Assembly: GCF_003989135.1 (NCBI RefSeq)
Contig: NZ_RYZZ01000007.1
Location: 666,367-730,366, forward strand
DNA length: 64,000 bases
DNA from: Peribacillus cavernae
GTDB lineage: Bacteria > Bacillota > Bacilli > Bacillales > DSM-1321
Direction: 5' to 3'
Shown: one piece after another, positions 42,479 through 51,170 of the stretch
How the letters are laid out: every line of letters begins with the position of its first letter
How positions within the stretch are numbered: position 1 is the first letter of the stretch
The notes under the pieces: generated by a model
Seen by the model: only the letters and a program-made list of their open reading frames with translations
What the model was told of the DNA's origin: nothing
Databases searched by the model: none
Position numbers and translations under genes: made by a program

Positions 42479-42694
42479 ATGTGGGAATACATTCTAGTTG
42501 GTGTTCTGGCGCTGCTCGTCGGGATAGCACTAGGATTTTTCATTGCTCGCCGCTATATGATGAGCTACCTAAAGAAAAATCCGCCAATTAACGAACAAAT
42601 GTTAAAAATGATGATGATGCAAATGGGCATGAAGCCTTCCCAAAAGAAAATCAATCAGATGATGAGCGCCATGAATAAGCAACAATTGAAATAA
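42479..42694 (+). CDS. yneF: Small membrane protein YneF (UPF0154)
   Basis: 71 residues from ATG 42479, GAAGGAGG 8 bases ahead. One N-terminal membrane helix ([20 protein letters not shown]) followed by [20 protein letters not shown] and a methionine-rich cytosolic tail ([20 protein letters not shown]). Function unknown. A degraded repeat of its last codons follows the stop at 42702-42734. Confidence 0.94.
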   Translation: MWEYILVGVLALLVGIALGFFIARRYMMSYLKKNPPINEQMLKMMMMQMGMKPSQKKINQMMSAMNKQQLK

Positions 42695-42739
42695 AACCCT
42701 TTGATGAACCCCATGAATAAACAAATAAAGTAATGGCTG

Positions 42740-42767
42740 AAAAGCACTCCACGAGTGCTTTTTGTTT
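42740..42767 (+). terminator. Terminator of yneF
   Basis: AAAAGCACTC-CAC-GAGTGCTTTT followed by TGTTTT. Confidence 0.88.
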
Positions 42768-43011
42768 TGGGCAGGCGCGGGACATAGAAGCGATACTGAA
42801 TGCACATGAGAAGGTGTCGGAAGCAGCAGCGGGGTTACTGTTTGAATGAAAATAATAAGGAACCGTACAGCAGGTATTCTACTCTATGAATTAGCTGTTT
42901 TATTGTGGGAAGTGTGAAGGTAAAGTGAGATAGGGTAATGAAAATATGGAGGCGCAGTAAGGGGAAGCCGTGTGGAACAGATGTAGTGGCACACAAAAAT
43001 ACCCCTTCTCA
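42768..43011. other. Intergenic debris downstream of yneF
   Basis: No supported gene. One frame at about 42780-42850 reads RDIEAILNAHEKVSEAAAGL before a TGA and looks like the tail of a former coding sequence that I cannot identify. Confidence 0.3.
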
Positions 43012-43179
43012 CTAGGAAAGGTCAATCTTTAAGAAGGTTTTGTTATACTGGTTAAGCAACTGATCTAATTCCTGGCTGTATTCCAGAGTCACTTTTGAGT
43101 TCAAACCATTCTTAGAAACGATTTGAAATAATTCCACTCTCTTTTTTTCAATTAATGTAAGAAATTCAATTTTTGTCAC
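43012..43179 (-). CDS. ynzD: Spo0E-like aspartyl-phosphate phosphatase YnzD
   Basis: 55 residues, GTG start at 43179 with AAAGGA 9 bases ahead, TAG stop at 43012-43014. The frame reads MTKIEFLTLIEKKRVELFQI, VSKNGLNSKVTLEYSQELDQ and LLNQYNKTFLKIDLS. The pattern I-E-x-x-R-x-x-L, GLNS and the signature SQELD-x-LL-N-x-Y defines the Spo0E family, two-helix proteins that dephosphorylate Spo0A-P and so delay sporulation. In B. subtilis ynzD lies at the same place and orientation, between yneF and ccdA. Short enough to be missed by a length cut-off. Confidence 0.9.
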   Translation of the reverse strand: MTKIEFLTLIEKKRVELFQIVSKNGLNSKVTLEYSQELDQLLNQYNKTFLKIDLS

Positions 43180-43488
43180 AATAATTGGTCCTTTCTTTGG
43201 AACTTTTTCATAAGATAATAATGAAGATGTATTGATATAGTAAAAATGTATGATTATTGAAATTATAAACCCTTATGGAAATTAACTCAAATATATTTTA
43301 TCTATTTTCTTGCAATTATATTTTATCAATTTTTCTTGGTAAGGTCTCAATAAAAATTTTGGTATATTAGTGAAAGATGAGTCAGGCCGTAAGCCTGTGA
43401 TTCATTGCTCATCAATATCCATTCAATATCTTTTTTAGAGGCAATTTGTTAGAATAATGATAACTGTCAAGAATAGGAGTTGGCGTAG

Positions 43489-44196
43489 TTGAATGATGTA
43501 AACGTATTTCTTGCTTTCGGGGCAGGGTTTTTAAGCTTCATTTCTCCGTGTTGTTTGCCGCTCTATCCAGCATTCCTTTCATACATAACCGGAATGAGCG
43601 TTGGAGAGATTAAATCGGAAAATGCCATGCTTCAAAGAAGAAGTTTATTACATACTTTGTTTTTCTTGCTTGGATTTTCGCTTATCTTTATTGCCCTCGG
43701 TTTCAGCGCCTCCATATTAGGACGTTTTTTTGAGACCTACCAGGATTTAATCAGGCAGATTGGCGCGATTATTATCATCTTTTTAGGTTTGATAATAATA
43801 GGTGTTTTCCAGCCGAAATTCTTAATGAAGGATGTGCGCTTTGAATTAAAGAACCGTCCAGGGGGATATTTTGGCTCTGTGTTGATAGGGCTTGCATTTG
43901 CGGCGGGCTGGACGCCCTGTACAGGGCCGATCCTTTCAGCTGTATTTTACATGGCAGGTACTAATCCGGGTTCTTCAATGCTCTACATGATCGCTTATAT
44001 ATTAGGATTTGCCATCCCGTTTTTTATCCTCTCCTTCTTCATAGGCAAATTGAAATGGATTAAGAAATATAGCAATCAAATCGTAAAAATCGGCGGTTAT
44101 ATTATGATTGTGATGGGGGTTGTTTTGTTTTTTGACTGGATGACCAAGATCATTATTGTTTTCTCCAATCTTTTTGGAGGGTTTACAGGATTTTAA
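43489..44196 (+). CDS. ccdA: Cytochrome c biogenesis membrane protein CcdA
   Basis: 235 residues, TTG start with AGGAG 9 bases ahead. Six membrane helices. The redox cysteines are in [20 protein letters not shown] (helix 1) and [18 protein letters not shown] (helix 4). CcdA carries reducing equivalents across the membrane to apocytochrome c and, in sporulating cells, to StoA/SpoIVH for spore cortex synthesis. First gene of ccdA-yneI-ccdC. A hairpin (TCAGGC-CGTAA-GCCTGTGA) lies about 100 bases upstream. Confidence 0.95.
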   Translation: MNDVNVFLAFGAGFLSFISPCCLPLYPAFLSYITGMSVGEIKSENAMLQRRSLLHTLFFLLGFSLIFIALGFSASILGRFFETYQDLIRQIGAIIIIFLGLIIIGVFQPKFLMKDVRFELKNRPGGYFGSVLIGLAFAAGWTPCTGPILSAVFYMAGTNPGSSMLYMIAYILGFAIPFFILSFFIGKLKWIKKYSNQIVKIGGYIMIVMGVVLFFDWMTKIIIVFSNLFGGFTGF

Positions 44197-44360
44197 GACT
44201 GAAGGGCAGGGTATTGAAAACGATCTAGCTTTTCAATTTTTATTAGATAGTTTTCATTGAAATTACTACTAAAGTCCGATATATTTAGAAGTATATTTAT
44301 GTTTTAAAATGGTAATTTACATGTCTATATCTGTTTTGGTGATACGAGGAGGACCAGTAA

Positions 44361-44729
44361 ATGGCAAGGATACTAATTGTCGATGATGCAAAATTTATGA
44401 GATTAAACCTTTCGAATATTTTGAAAAGAGTTGGACATGAAGTTGTTGGAGAAGGAGAAAATGGCAAAGAAGCGATAAAAATGTTCCGCGAATTACATCC
44501 CGACTTAGTCACGATGGATATAACAATGCCTGTCATGAGCGGCTTGGATGCCGTGAAGGAAATTAAACATGAATTTCCCGATGCCAAAGTGATTATGTGT
44601 TCTGCCATGGGCCAGCAAAAAATGGTTGTCGAAGCCATCGAAGCGGGCGCCAAAGATTTCATCGTAAAGCCTTTTGATGAAAACCGTGTCTTGGAAGCGA
44701 TCAATAGGGTGATCGGATTGACCGTTTAG
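44361..44729 (+). CDS. yneI: CheY-like single-domain response regulator YneI
   Basis: 122 residues, GAGGAGGA 8 bases before ATG. A lone receiver domain: acidic pair in ILIVDDAKFMR, phospho-acceptor aspartate in LVTMDITMPVMSGLDAV, the switch serine in VIMCSAMGQQ and the lysine in FIVKPFDENR. No output domain. Sits between ccdA and ccdC as in B. subtilis, where its partner kinase is also not known. Confidence 0.94.
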   Translation: MARILIVDDAKFMRLNLSNILKRVGHEVVGEGENGKEAIKMFRELHPDLVTMDITMPVMSGLDAVKEIKHEFPDAKVIMCSAMGQQKMVVEAIEAGAKDFIVKPFDENRVLEAINRVIGLTV

Positions 44730-44747
44730 TACTTCTAAACGGTTTTA
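44721..44747 (+). terminator. Terminator overlapping the yneI stop codon
   Basis: ACCGTTTAG-TACTT-CTAAACGGT followed by TTTAT. The left arm includes the stop codon. It may act as an attenuator between yneI and ccdC. Confidence 0.65.
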
Positions 44748-44871
44748 TATTGAAAAAAAACGCGTGGTTTGAAAAAGGACTTTATCGTGATTAAGAAAAA
44801 TTTCTCTTTCATTTGGTAATACTATATAATAGAAAAGAAATTATCTTCATTGATAAAAGGGATGATTATAG

Positions 44872-45351
44872 GTGATATATATTTCATCAGCTTTAGCAAT
44901 TTTTATGGCGATTATGGTGCTGATTATTAGGATGAAAGCTGCTAAACGGCCTGTTAGTGCAAGGAAAATCGTTTTACCGCCCATTTTTATGAGTACTGGT
45001 GCGCTTATGTTTTTATTTCCATCCTTTCAGGTAACCGCAAAGGAATTATTGGAAGCCATTACAATCGGTTTACTATTCTCGATTCTTCTCATTAAAACTT
45101 CGACTTTCGAAGTGCGTGATGACCAAATATACTTACAGCGTTCCAAGGCTTTTGTATTCATTCTGATTGGTTTATTGATTATTCGCATCATTGCGAAATT
45201 AATCCTAAGCTCGTCCATTGATGTAGGAGAGTTAAGCGGAATGTTTTTCTTACTGGCATTCGGGATGATTGTTCCATGGCGCATTGCCATGTTCCTGCAA
45301 TACCGTAAACTTAAAAACGAATTTAATGATGGAAATCTAAAGCGAATATAA
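44872..45351 (+). CDS. ccdC: CcdC family membrane protein (YneJ)
   Basis: 159 residues, GTG start. Four to five membrane segments (YISSALAIFMAIMVLIIRM, VLPPIFMSTGALMFLFPSF, ITIGLLFSILLI, AFVFILIGLLIIRIIAKLIL). The protein matches the CcdC/DUF1453 family, encoded after ccdA and yneI in Bacillus. Its exact role in cytochrome c biogenesis is not known; it is not essential in B. subtilis. An insertion sequence begins 14 bases after the stop. Confidence 0.9.
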   Translation: MIYISSALAIFMAIMVLIIRMKAAKRPVSARKIVLPPIFMSTGALMFLFPSFQVTAKELLEAITIGLLFSILLIKTSTFEVRDDQIYLQRSKAFVFILIGLLIIRIIAKLILSSSIDVGELSGMFFLLAFGMIVPWRIAMFLQYRKLKNEFNDGNLKRI

Positions 45352-45481
45352 AGACACTGGGTAGGTGAACTGACCTAGTGAAATGAGACACATATAAAAC
45401 ACCTAACCGTTAAGTTACATTTAACACTCTTTTACTAATTTGAAATTGATTCTTTACTGGAAATTAGGTCAGGCACTTTGT

Positions 45482-45592
45482 CACTTTACTTGGAGCCTCT
45501 GCGGGCAAGATTTCTAGCCAGGAAGCCAGATATCCCAATAAAATCTGGCTCAGCCGAAATAGGCTATCATGCCCGCCTCTCCAAATAAAGTG
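45482..45592. repeat. Long imperfect hairpin inside the IS
   Basis: CACTTTACTTGGAG (45482-45495) pairs with CTCCAAATAAAGTG (45579-45592), then GCGGGCA with TGCCCGC, TAGCC with GGCTA, and an inner AGCCAGAT/ATCTGGCT stem with loop ATCCCAATAAA. The stem is interrupted by small bulges. Lies between the transposase stop and the left terminal repeat. Confidence 0.8.
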
Positions 45593-45629
45593 CGCGTCTT
45601 TGAAAAATGTTGAAGTTCACTATATCACT

Positions 45630-46490
45630 TTAGGCTGCCTTAGCTCCAAATTCTTTTGGCGTGAGGTAGCCTAATTTTTCTTGAATTCTTTCCTCGTTAT
45701 AGTGATAAATATACTCATCGATTTTCAAAACAACTTCTAAATTGGATATAGAATTACATTTACAATATTGGAATTCCTCCGTCTTTAAATTTGAGTGAAA
45801 AGACTCTATAACAGCGTTGTCCCAACAGTTTCCACGTCTAGACATACTACTTATTAAATGGTTCTTTTTCAAATGATTTTGAAAAACATACGAAGTATAT
45901 ACACTACCTTGATCAGAGTGAACCATTACACCTTCTGGATTATTTCGATTATTCAAAGCTTCCTCTAGCGTATCAATTACTAAAGGAGTTTGTTGGTGAT
46001 TATAAAGCTTGTAGGCGACGATTTCGTTATTATATAAATCTAAGATTGTTGAGAGATAAAGTGTCTCCCTACCATATTGAAGATAGGTAATATCAGTTAC
46101 CCATTTCTCATTTGGTTTACTTGCGCTAAAGTCTCGATTAAGGATATTAGGTGCGATTACTTCGCTTTCCCCTTGCGATTTCCATTTGCGTTTCTGTTTC
46201 ACCTTACACTGTAAATGATGTTTCTGCATGATCTTTTGAACCGTATTCCTATTTAAATGTATGTGATACTGTCGATGTAAAATGGCTCGAATTTTACGAT
46301 GGCCATTTCTATATGTAGTTGCCTTACAAATTTCAATTAGTAAAGTCTCATGTTCGTTCCTGTATTCCTCAAATCCTTTTGTCCAACGATAATAACTAGA
46401 ACGAGGAATCTCTAAAACTTTTAAAATGGAAGTAACACTATACTTTTTACGAAACTTTTCTACCAGCTGTACTACTACTCCTTTATCCAC
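45630..46490 (-). CDS. IS3-family transposase OrfB (DDE catalytic part)
   Basis: 286 residues, GTG start inside the end of orfA. An N-terminal HTH_21-like segment (RNGHRKIRAILHRQYHIHLN) leads to the integrase core. The DDE triad is in NEKWVTDITYLQYG (D), MVHSDQGSVYTSYVF (D) and AVIESFHSNLKTEEF (E), with the usual closing YNEERIQEKLGYLTPKEF. Probably made mainly as an OrfAB fusion by -1 frameshifting: AAAAAAG at minus-strand 46517-46511, after which the -1 frame is open into this frame (KKVYGDEKGVDKGVVV). It catalyses transposition of the element. No inactivating change seen. Confidence 0.95.
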   Translation of the reverse strand: MDKGVVVQLVEKFRKKYSVTSILKVLEIPRSSYYRWTKGFEEYRNEHETLLIEICKATTYRNGHRKIRAILHRQYHIHLNRNTVQKIMQKHHLQCKVKQKRKWKSQGESEVIAPNILNRDFSASKPNEKWVTDITYLQYGRETLYLSTILDLYNNEIVAYKLYNHQQTPLVIDTLEEALNNRNNPEGVMVHSDQGSVYTSYVFQNHLKKNHLISSMSRRGNCWDNAVIESFHSNLKTEEFQYCKCNSISNLEVVLKIDEYIYHYNEERIQEKLGYLTPKEFGAKAA

Positions 46491-46792
46491 TCCTTTCTCA
46501 TCGCCATATACTTTTTTAATATCTCATTCTCCATCTTCAAGTGGGTTAATTGATTGTTCATTCGATCATCCTCACTTGAGAATTCAGGTCCATGCCCAAA
46601 TGTATATTGTTTACCAATTGGTTGGTCAAATCGATAGATTTCTCCATTCCTATACCATCTCATCCATGTTTTAATTTGAGAGTTATTCTTAATTTTGTAT
46701 TTATCCATGATTTCCCTTGTTGTTAACTTACCTTCTAACTTATCTCTTACTACCGCCCATTTAGTTTCACTTGTATACACATTTTTGCCCAT
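46475..46792 (-). CDS. IS3-family transposase OrfA (DNA-binding part)
   Basis: 105 residues, ATG 9 bases after CGGAGG. Helix-turn-helix region TREIMDKYKIKNNSQIKTWM near residues 25-45, then a leucine-zipper-like end (EDDRMNNQLTHLKMENEILK). It recognises the terminal repeats. Overlaps orfB by 16 bases in the -1 frame with the slip site AAAAAAG seven codons before the GTG of orfB, the standard IS3 arrangement. Confidence 0.93.
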   Translation of the reverse strand: MGKNVYTSETKWAVVRDKLEGKLTTREIMDKYKIKNNSQIKTWMRWYRNGEIYRFDQPIGKQYTFGHGPEFSSEDDRMNNQLTHLKMENEILKKYMAMRKEWIKE

Positions 46793-46884
46793 GCAAAAAC
46801 ACCTCCGATAAATTATACCTTGTTAAAAGTATTACCATTACGGAGGTGTTTTATATTGTCTCATTAATTAAGGTTAGTTCAAGG

Positions 46885-46910
46885 CTCTCCTTTTTTAGGA
46901 GGGTTTTTTT
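46885..46910 (+). terminator. Likely original terminator of the ccdA-yneI-ccdC unit
   Basis: CTCC-TTTTTTA-GGAG followed by GGTTTTTTT. It lies immediately beyond the IS target duplication, so the element seems to have separated ccdC from it. Confidence 0.5.
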
Positions 46911-46978
46911 ATTTAGATTTAATCTGAGGAGTGCAGACAAATATTGGATGGCGCCTGGCAATCTATATTTTGACAGTG

Positions 46979-47005
46979 ACAAAAGCAGAAATAAAGCATA
47001 AATAA
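46979..47005 (+). promoter_or_regulatory. Sigma-K-like promoter before the repeat-protein gene
   Basis: AC (46979-46980), 16 bases, CATAAATAA (46997-47005), one mismatch to AC-N16/17-CATA-NNN-TA. It lies about 35 bases before the start codon. Pattern match only. Confidence 0.45.
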
Positions 47006-47040
47006 ATATAGTAACAATTAGTTTGTTTTGGGAGTGAAAT

Positions 47041-50000
47041 ATGATGAAAACTCCATGGATTAACTATGAGAAGATGGAGCAATTACGTTTTAAACAAAAA
47101 AGCACTTTTAAAACTTCAGTAATTCAGAAAAAATTTAAATCTTCCAGTTATCATCATATTCACAAAGAGCGAATAAATACGGATAATGATGCCTGCGGAT
47201 CAGTTATTGTACGTAGCTGTGACGATACAGTTGAAACAGATGATTCACATGAAAATTACGACATAAACAAGGTTCCTGAACTACACGAAAAAAATAATGT
47301 ATCCAAACAGATGAGCATACACAAATCTTGTGAATATGTGAGAAATCATACAGATTGCACTGATAGTCTCAGCGAATCATATGATTGTGCGGTTTCTGAG
47401 CACGTATCCCAAGATGATAAATCTGATGAAAATGATAATGTTTTAATAAAGAATGATTTTCAAACTGCTGTAAATGCCGGTGAAACGAGTTATGAGCCAC
47501 AAACCGATTCATCTATAGAACCTATGCAAACTCCTGAATCCGTCTGTATGAATGATATTCTTGACGGAGATGATGTCTATGAAACAAAACCAGCTGATGA
47601 TACAGAGGGCATCGAAGATATCGGTGAATCATCTGGTGGTAGGGATTCAGAACATGTTTCTCAAGATGCTAAGGCTGCTGAAACCAAATTTGGTTTTAAA
47701 AAGAGTGATTTCACAGATAGTAAGAAGCCTGATCTTCAAACTGGCCATGCCGTTGAAATAAATGATGAGTCACAAACCGATTCTGCTTCGGAATCTGTGC
47801 AAACTCCTGAATCCAGCTTTGTGGATGAAATAAATGAGATTCTTGACAGAGAGGATGTCTATGAAAAAAAACCAGCTGATGAAACAGATGGCATCGATGA
47901 TTTTAGTGAATCATTAGCTGTTTCCGATTCTAAGCCCGTTTCCCAAGATGTTAAGGCTGCTGAAACCGAATTTGGTTTTAAAAAGACTGATATCACTGAT
48001 AGTAAGAAGCCTGATCTTCAAACTGGCTATGCAGATGAAATAAATGATGAGTCACAAATCGGTTCTGCTTCTGAACCTATGCAAACTCCTGAATCCAGCC
48101 TGGTGGAAGGCATTCTTGACGGAGAGGATGAATATGAAACCAACTATGCTGATGATACGGTTAACGCCGACAATCTCAGTGAATCATCGGATGTTCCCGA
48201 TTCAGAACATGTTGCTAAGGCTGCTGAAACTGATAATGTTTTTAGAAAGTCTAATTTCGCGGATAAGCCTGCTGGCCATGCCGATGAAATAAATGATGAG
48301 TCACAAACCGATTCTGCTTCTGAACCTGTGCAAACTCCTGAATCCAGCTTGGTGGAAGGCATTCTTGACAGAGAGGATGTATATGAAACCAACTATGCTG
48401 ATGATACGGTTAGCGCCGACAATCTCAGTGAATCATCGGATGTTCCCGATTCAGAACATGTTTCCCAAGGTGCTAAGGTTGCTGAAACTGATAATGTTTT
48501 TAGAAAGTCTAATTTCGAGGATAAGCCTGCTGGCCATGCCGATGAAATAAATGATGAGTCACAAACCGATTCTGCTTCTGAACCTGTGCAAACTCCTGAA
48601 TCCAGCTTGGTGGAAGGCATTCTTGACAGAAAGGATGTCTATGAAACAAAACCAGCTGATGATACAGATGGCATCGATGATCTTAGTGAATCATTAGCTG
48701 TTTCCGATTCTAAGCACGCTTCCCAAGAAGCTAAGGCTGCTGAAACCAGATTTGGTTTTAAAAAGACTGACTTCACAGATAGTAAGAAACCTGATCTTCA
48801 AACTACCCATGCCGATGAAACAAATAATGAGTTACAAACCGGTTCTGCTTCTGAACCTATGCATACTCCTGAATCCAGTTTGGTGGAAGGCATTCTTGGC
48901 AGAGAGGATGAATATGAAACCAACTATGCTGATGAAACAGATGGCATCGATGATTTTAGTGAATCATTAGATGTTTCCGATTCTAAGCACGTTTCCCAAG
49001 ATGTTAAGGCTGCTGAAACCGAATTTGGTTTTAAAAAGACTGACTTCACAGATAGAAAGAAACCTGATCTTCAAACTACCCATGCCGATGAAACAAATAA
49101 TGAGTTACAAACCGGTTCTGCTTCTGAACCTATGCATACTCCTGAATTCAGCCTGGTGGAAGGCATTCTTGACGGAGAGGATGAATATGAAACCAACTAT
49201 GCTGATGAAACAGATGGCATCGATGATCTCAGTGAATCATCAGATGGTCTGGATTTAGAACATGTTTCCCAAGAAGCTAATAAGGCTGCTGAAACCAAAT
49301 TTGGTTTTAAAAAGACTGATTTCATTGATAGTAAGAAACCTGATCTTCAAACTAGCAATGCCGCTGAAACAAATGATGAGTCACAAACCGATTCAGCTAT
49401 AGAACCTGAACAAACTCCTGAATCCAGCCTGGTGGAAGGCATTCTTGACAGAGAGGATGTCTATGAAACAAAACCAGCTGATGATACAGATGGCATCGAT
49501 GATCTTAGTGAATCATTAGCTGTTCCCGATTCTAAGCACGTTTTCCAAGATGCTAAGGCTGTTGAAACCGAATTTGGTTTTATAAAGAGTGATTTCACTG
49601 ATAGTAAGAAACCTGATCTTCAAACTACCCATGCCGATGAAACAAATGATGAGTCACAAACCGGTTCTGCTTCTGAACCTATGCATACTCCTGAATCCAA
49701 CCTGGTGGAAGGCATTCTTGACAGAGAGGATGAATATGAAACCAACTATGCTGATGAAACAGATGGCATCGATGATATCAGTGAATCATCAGATGGTCTA
49801 GATTCAGAACATGTTTCCCAAGAAGCTAAGGCTGCTGAAACCGAATTTGGTTTTATAAAGATTGACTTCCCTGATAGTAAGAAACCTGATCTTCAAACTA
49901 GCAATGTCGCTGAAACAAATGATGAGTCACAAACCGATTCAGCTATAGAACCTGAACAAACTCCTGAATCCAGCCTGGTGGAAGGCATTCTTGACAGAGA

Positions 50001-51087
50001 GGATGTCTATGAAACAAAACCAGCTGATGATACAGATGGCATCGATGATCTTAGTGAATCATTAGCTGTTCCCGATTCTAAGCACGTTTTCCAAGATGCT
50101 AAGGCTGTTGAAACCGAATTTGGTTTTATAAAGAGTAAATTCACTGATAGTAAGAAACCTGATCTTCAAACTACCCATGCCAATAAATCAAATGATGAGT
50201 CACAAACCGATTCTGCTTCTGAACCTATGCATACTCCAGAATCCATCTTCATGGATGAAATAAATGAGTTTCTTGACAGAGAGGATGTCCATAAAGTCCA
50301 CCCTGCTGATGATACAGACCCGCTTCATAAGTCTGGAAAAATATGTTCTAAGACTGTAAAAAGCCCGTTTTCCACTTTTGTGGAAATTGACGATTTTCTT
50401 CATCATCCTATCTTTGGGGGAAAAGTTCAAAATACATTTGAATTTCTTGACCCAAACAATAAACAAATCCCTCAATTAAACACAAAACTATTCAATACAA
50501 CTACTTATTATCCTGAACAGCCTTATTGTTGTTTAATTTTCTCTGAAGTTCATGAAATGATATTCTTATCAGACACTGATCACCCTTATGGAACGAATAA
50601 TAAAAATGAAAATTATGAATCAGCTGTGATTCCTGTACATCGACCACCATCTACGAAAACAAGAGAAGCAAATCATGCATTTAATACTTCTCAAGATATC
50701 ATAACTATGAGAGTCCCGGTTGTAGTAGGGGAATACAAAATTGAAATAATTGTGGAAGAAGAAGTTTTGTTTAAAGAAGATATTATGAGGGTTAAAGAAA
50801 TCTCTAAGGAGATTGTATTGACAGATTGCCAATTTGTACCTACTCAATTTTCCCAATTATTAGAGGATGGGACATGTACAGCAATAAAAGGAAATTTATT
50901 TATAGAAGGATATATACATCAAAATATTGAGTATAGTACAGCAGCTTGTGCGATAAATGCAGGTTCCGTACAAAAAGAGTCAAAAACTAACTTATATCAG
51001 TTACATCAAAAAATTGTATTAGAATTAGTCGTTCATTTACTACAAGTGCAACGAGTCCGAGTAAGTTTTAATGAAAAAGAGAGCTAG
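47041..51087 (+). CDS. Giant acidic tandem-repeat protein with a permuted SPOCS-like C-terminal domain
   Basis: 1348 residues, GGGAG 6 bases before ATG. Residues 1-146 are non-repetitive and histidine/serine-rich. Residues 147 to about 1092 hold ten full repeats and one partial repeat of about 91 residues (core: TPESSLVEGILDREDVYE, ADDTDGIDDLSES, AAETEFGFKKTDFTDSKKPD), very rich in Asp, Glu, Ser and Thr and probably disordered or extended. The C-terminal 240 residues share three blocks with the downstream 256-residue protein, but the PFS-F-E...EQPY block comes first (about 1108-1175), then the VPVV...IEY block (1223-1300), then LHQKIVLELVVHLLQVQRV. The VPVV...IEY block resembles the DUF3794/SPOCS type found in spore proteins; this assignment is tentative. 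No signal peptide or membrane helix. A late mother-cell role at the spore surface is inferred from the promoter and the domain. Confidence 0.8.
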   Translation: MMKTPWINYEKMEQLRFKQKSTFKTSVIQKKFKSSSYHHIHKERINTDNDACGSVIVRSCDDTVETDDSHENYDINKVPELHEKNNVSKQMSIHKSCEYVRNHTDCTDSLSESYDCAVSEHVSQDDKSDENDNVLIKNDFQTAVNAGETSYEPQTDSSIEPMQTPESVCMNDILDGDDVYETKPADDTEGIEDIGESSGGRDSEHVSQDAKAAETKFGFKKSDFTDSKKPDLQTGHAVEINDESQTDSASESVQTPESSFVDEINEILDREDVYEKKPADETDGIDDFSESLAVSDSKPVSQDVKAAETEFGFKKTDITDSKKPDLQTGYADEINDESQIGSASEPMQTPESSLVEGILDGEDEYETNYADDTVNADNLSESSDVPDSEHVAKAAETDNVFRKSNFADKPAGHADEINDESQTDSASEPVQTPESSLVEGILDREDVYETNYADDTVSADNLSESSDVPDSEHVSQGAKVAETDNVFRKSNFEDKPAGHADEINDESQTDSASEPVQTPESSLVEGILDRKDVYETKPADDTDGIDDLSESLAVSDSKHASQEAKAAETRFGFKKTDFTDSKKPDLQTTHADETNNELQTGSASEPMHTPESSLVEGILGREDEYETNYADETDGIDDFSESLDVSDSKHVSQDVKAAETEFGFKKTDFTDRKKPDLQTTHADETNNELQTGSASEPMHTPEFSLVEGILDGEDEYETNYADETDGIDDLSESSDGLDLEHVSQEANKAAETKFGFKKTDFIDSKKPDLQTSNAAETNDESQTDSAIEPEQTPESSLVEGILDREDVYETKPADDTDGIDDLSESLAVPDSKHVFQDAKAVETEFGFIKSDFTDSKKPDLQTTHADETNDESQTGSASEPMHTPESNLVEGILDREDEYETNYADETDGIDDISESSDGLDSEHVSQEAKAAETEFGFIKIDFPDSKKPDLQTSNVAETNDESQTDSAIEPEQTPESSLVEGILDREDVYETKPADDTDGIDDLSESLAVPDSKHVFQDAKAVETEFGFIKSKFTDSKKPDLQTTHANKSNDESQTDSASEPMHTPESIFMDEINEFLDREDVHKVHPADDTDPLHKSGKICSKTVKSPFSTFVEIDDFLHHPIFGGKVQNTFEFLDPNNKQIPQLNTKLFNTTTYYPEQPYCCLIFSEVHEMIFLSDTDHPYGTNNKNENYESAVIPVHRPPSTKTREANHAFNTSQDIITMRVPVVVGEYKIEIIVEEEVLFKEDIMRVKEISKEIVLTDCQFVPTQFSQLLEDGTCTAIKGNLFIEGYIHQNIEYSTAACAINAGSVQKESKTNLYQLHQKIVLELVVHLLQVQRVRVSFNEKES
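47479..50317 (+). repeat. Coding tandem repeats, about 273 bp per unit, 10.5 copies
   Basis: Units of about 273 bases (91 codons) run head to tail, most beginning at GATGAAAYAAATGATGAGTCA-like sequence. Units 3 and 4 are shorter (83 and 86 codons) and share a variant end (ETDNVFRKSNF). Units 7+8 and 9+10 form a 546-bp higher-order duplication: GCTGAAACAAATGATGAG recurs at 49363 and 49909. Near identity of units 8 and 10 indicates recent copying. Confidence 0.95.
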
Positions 51088-51170
51088 ATATTTTCTGAAA
51101 GTATCATAATTCGAAAAAATCATCTCTTAAATTGAAAAAATGTGAAAAAATGACTATTATACTAACCTAG

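Larger units (their letters stand above)
45366..46881 (-). mobile_element. Complete IS3-family insertion sequence (1516 bp)
   Basis: Both ends and the target duplication are visible. The left end starts TGAACTGACCTAG and runs to TATAAAACACCT; the reverse complement of the right end starts TGAACTAACCTTA and runs to TATAAAACACCT. They form an imperfect inverted repeat of about 39 bases with one gap. AGG flanks both ends (45363-45365 and 46882-46884), the 3-bp duplication typical of IS3. Two overlapping transposase frames run on the minus strand with an A6G slip site. About 260 bases at the left end are noncoding and contain a long hairpin. The frames are intact, so the element may be active. 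It sits between ccdC and its presumed terminator. Confidence 0.92.

Noticed and set aside
48044-49801. Several 70-95 codon frames inside the repeat gene
   Set aside because: They recur once per 273-base unit in a second frame and are by-products of the repeats.
47479-50317. Regular repeats considered as a CRISPR array
   Set aside because: Units are about 273 bases, contiguous and coding, with no spacers or cas genes.
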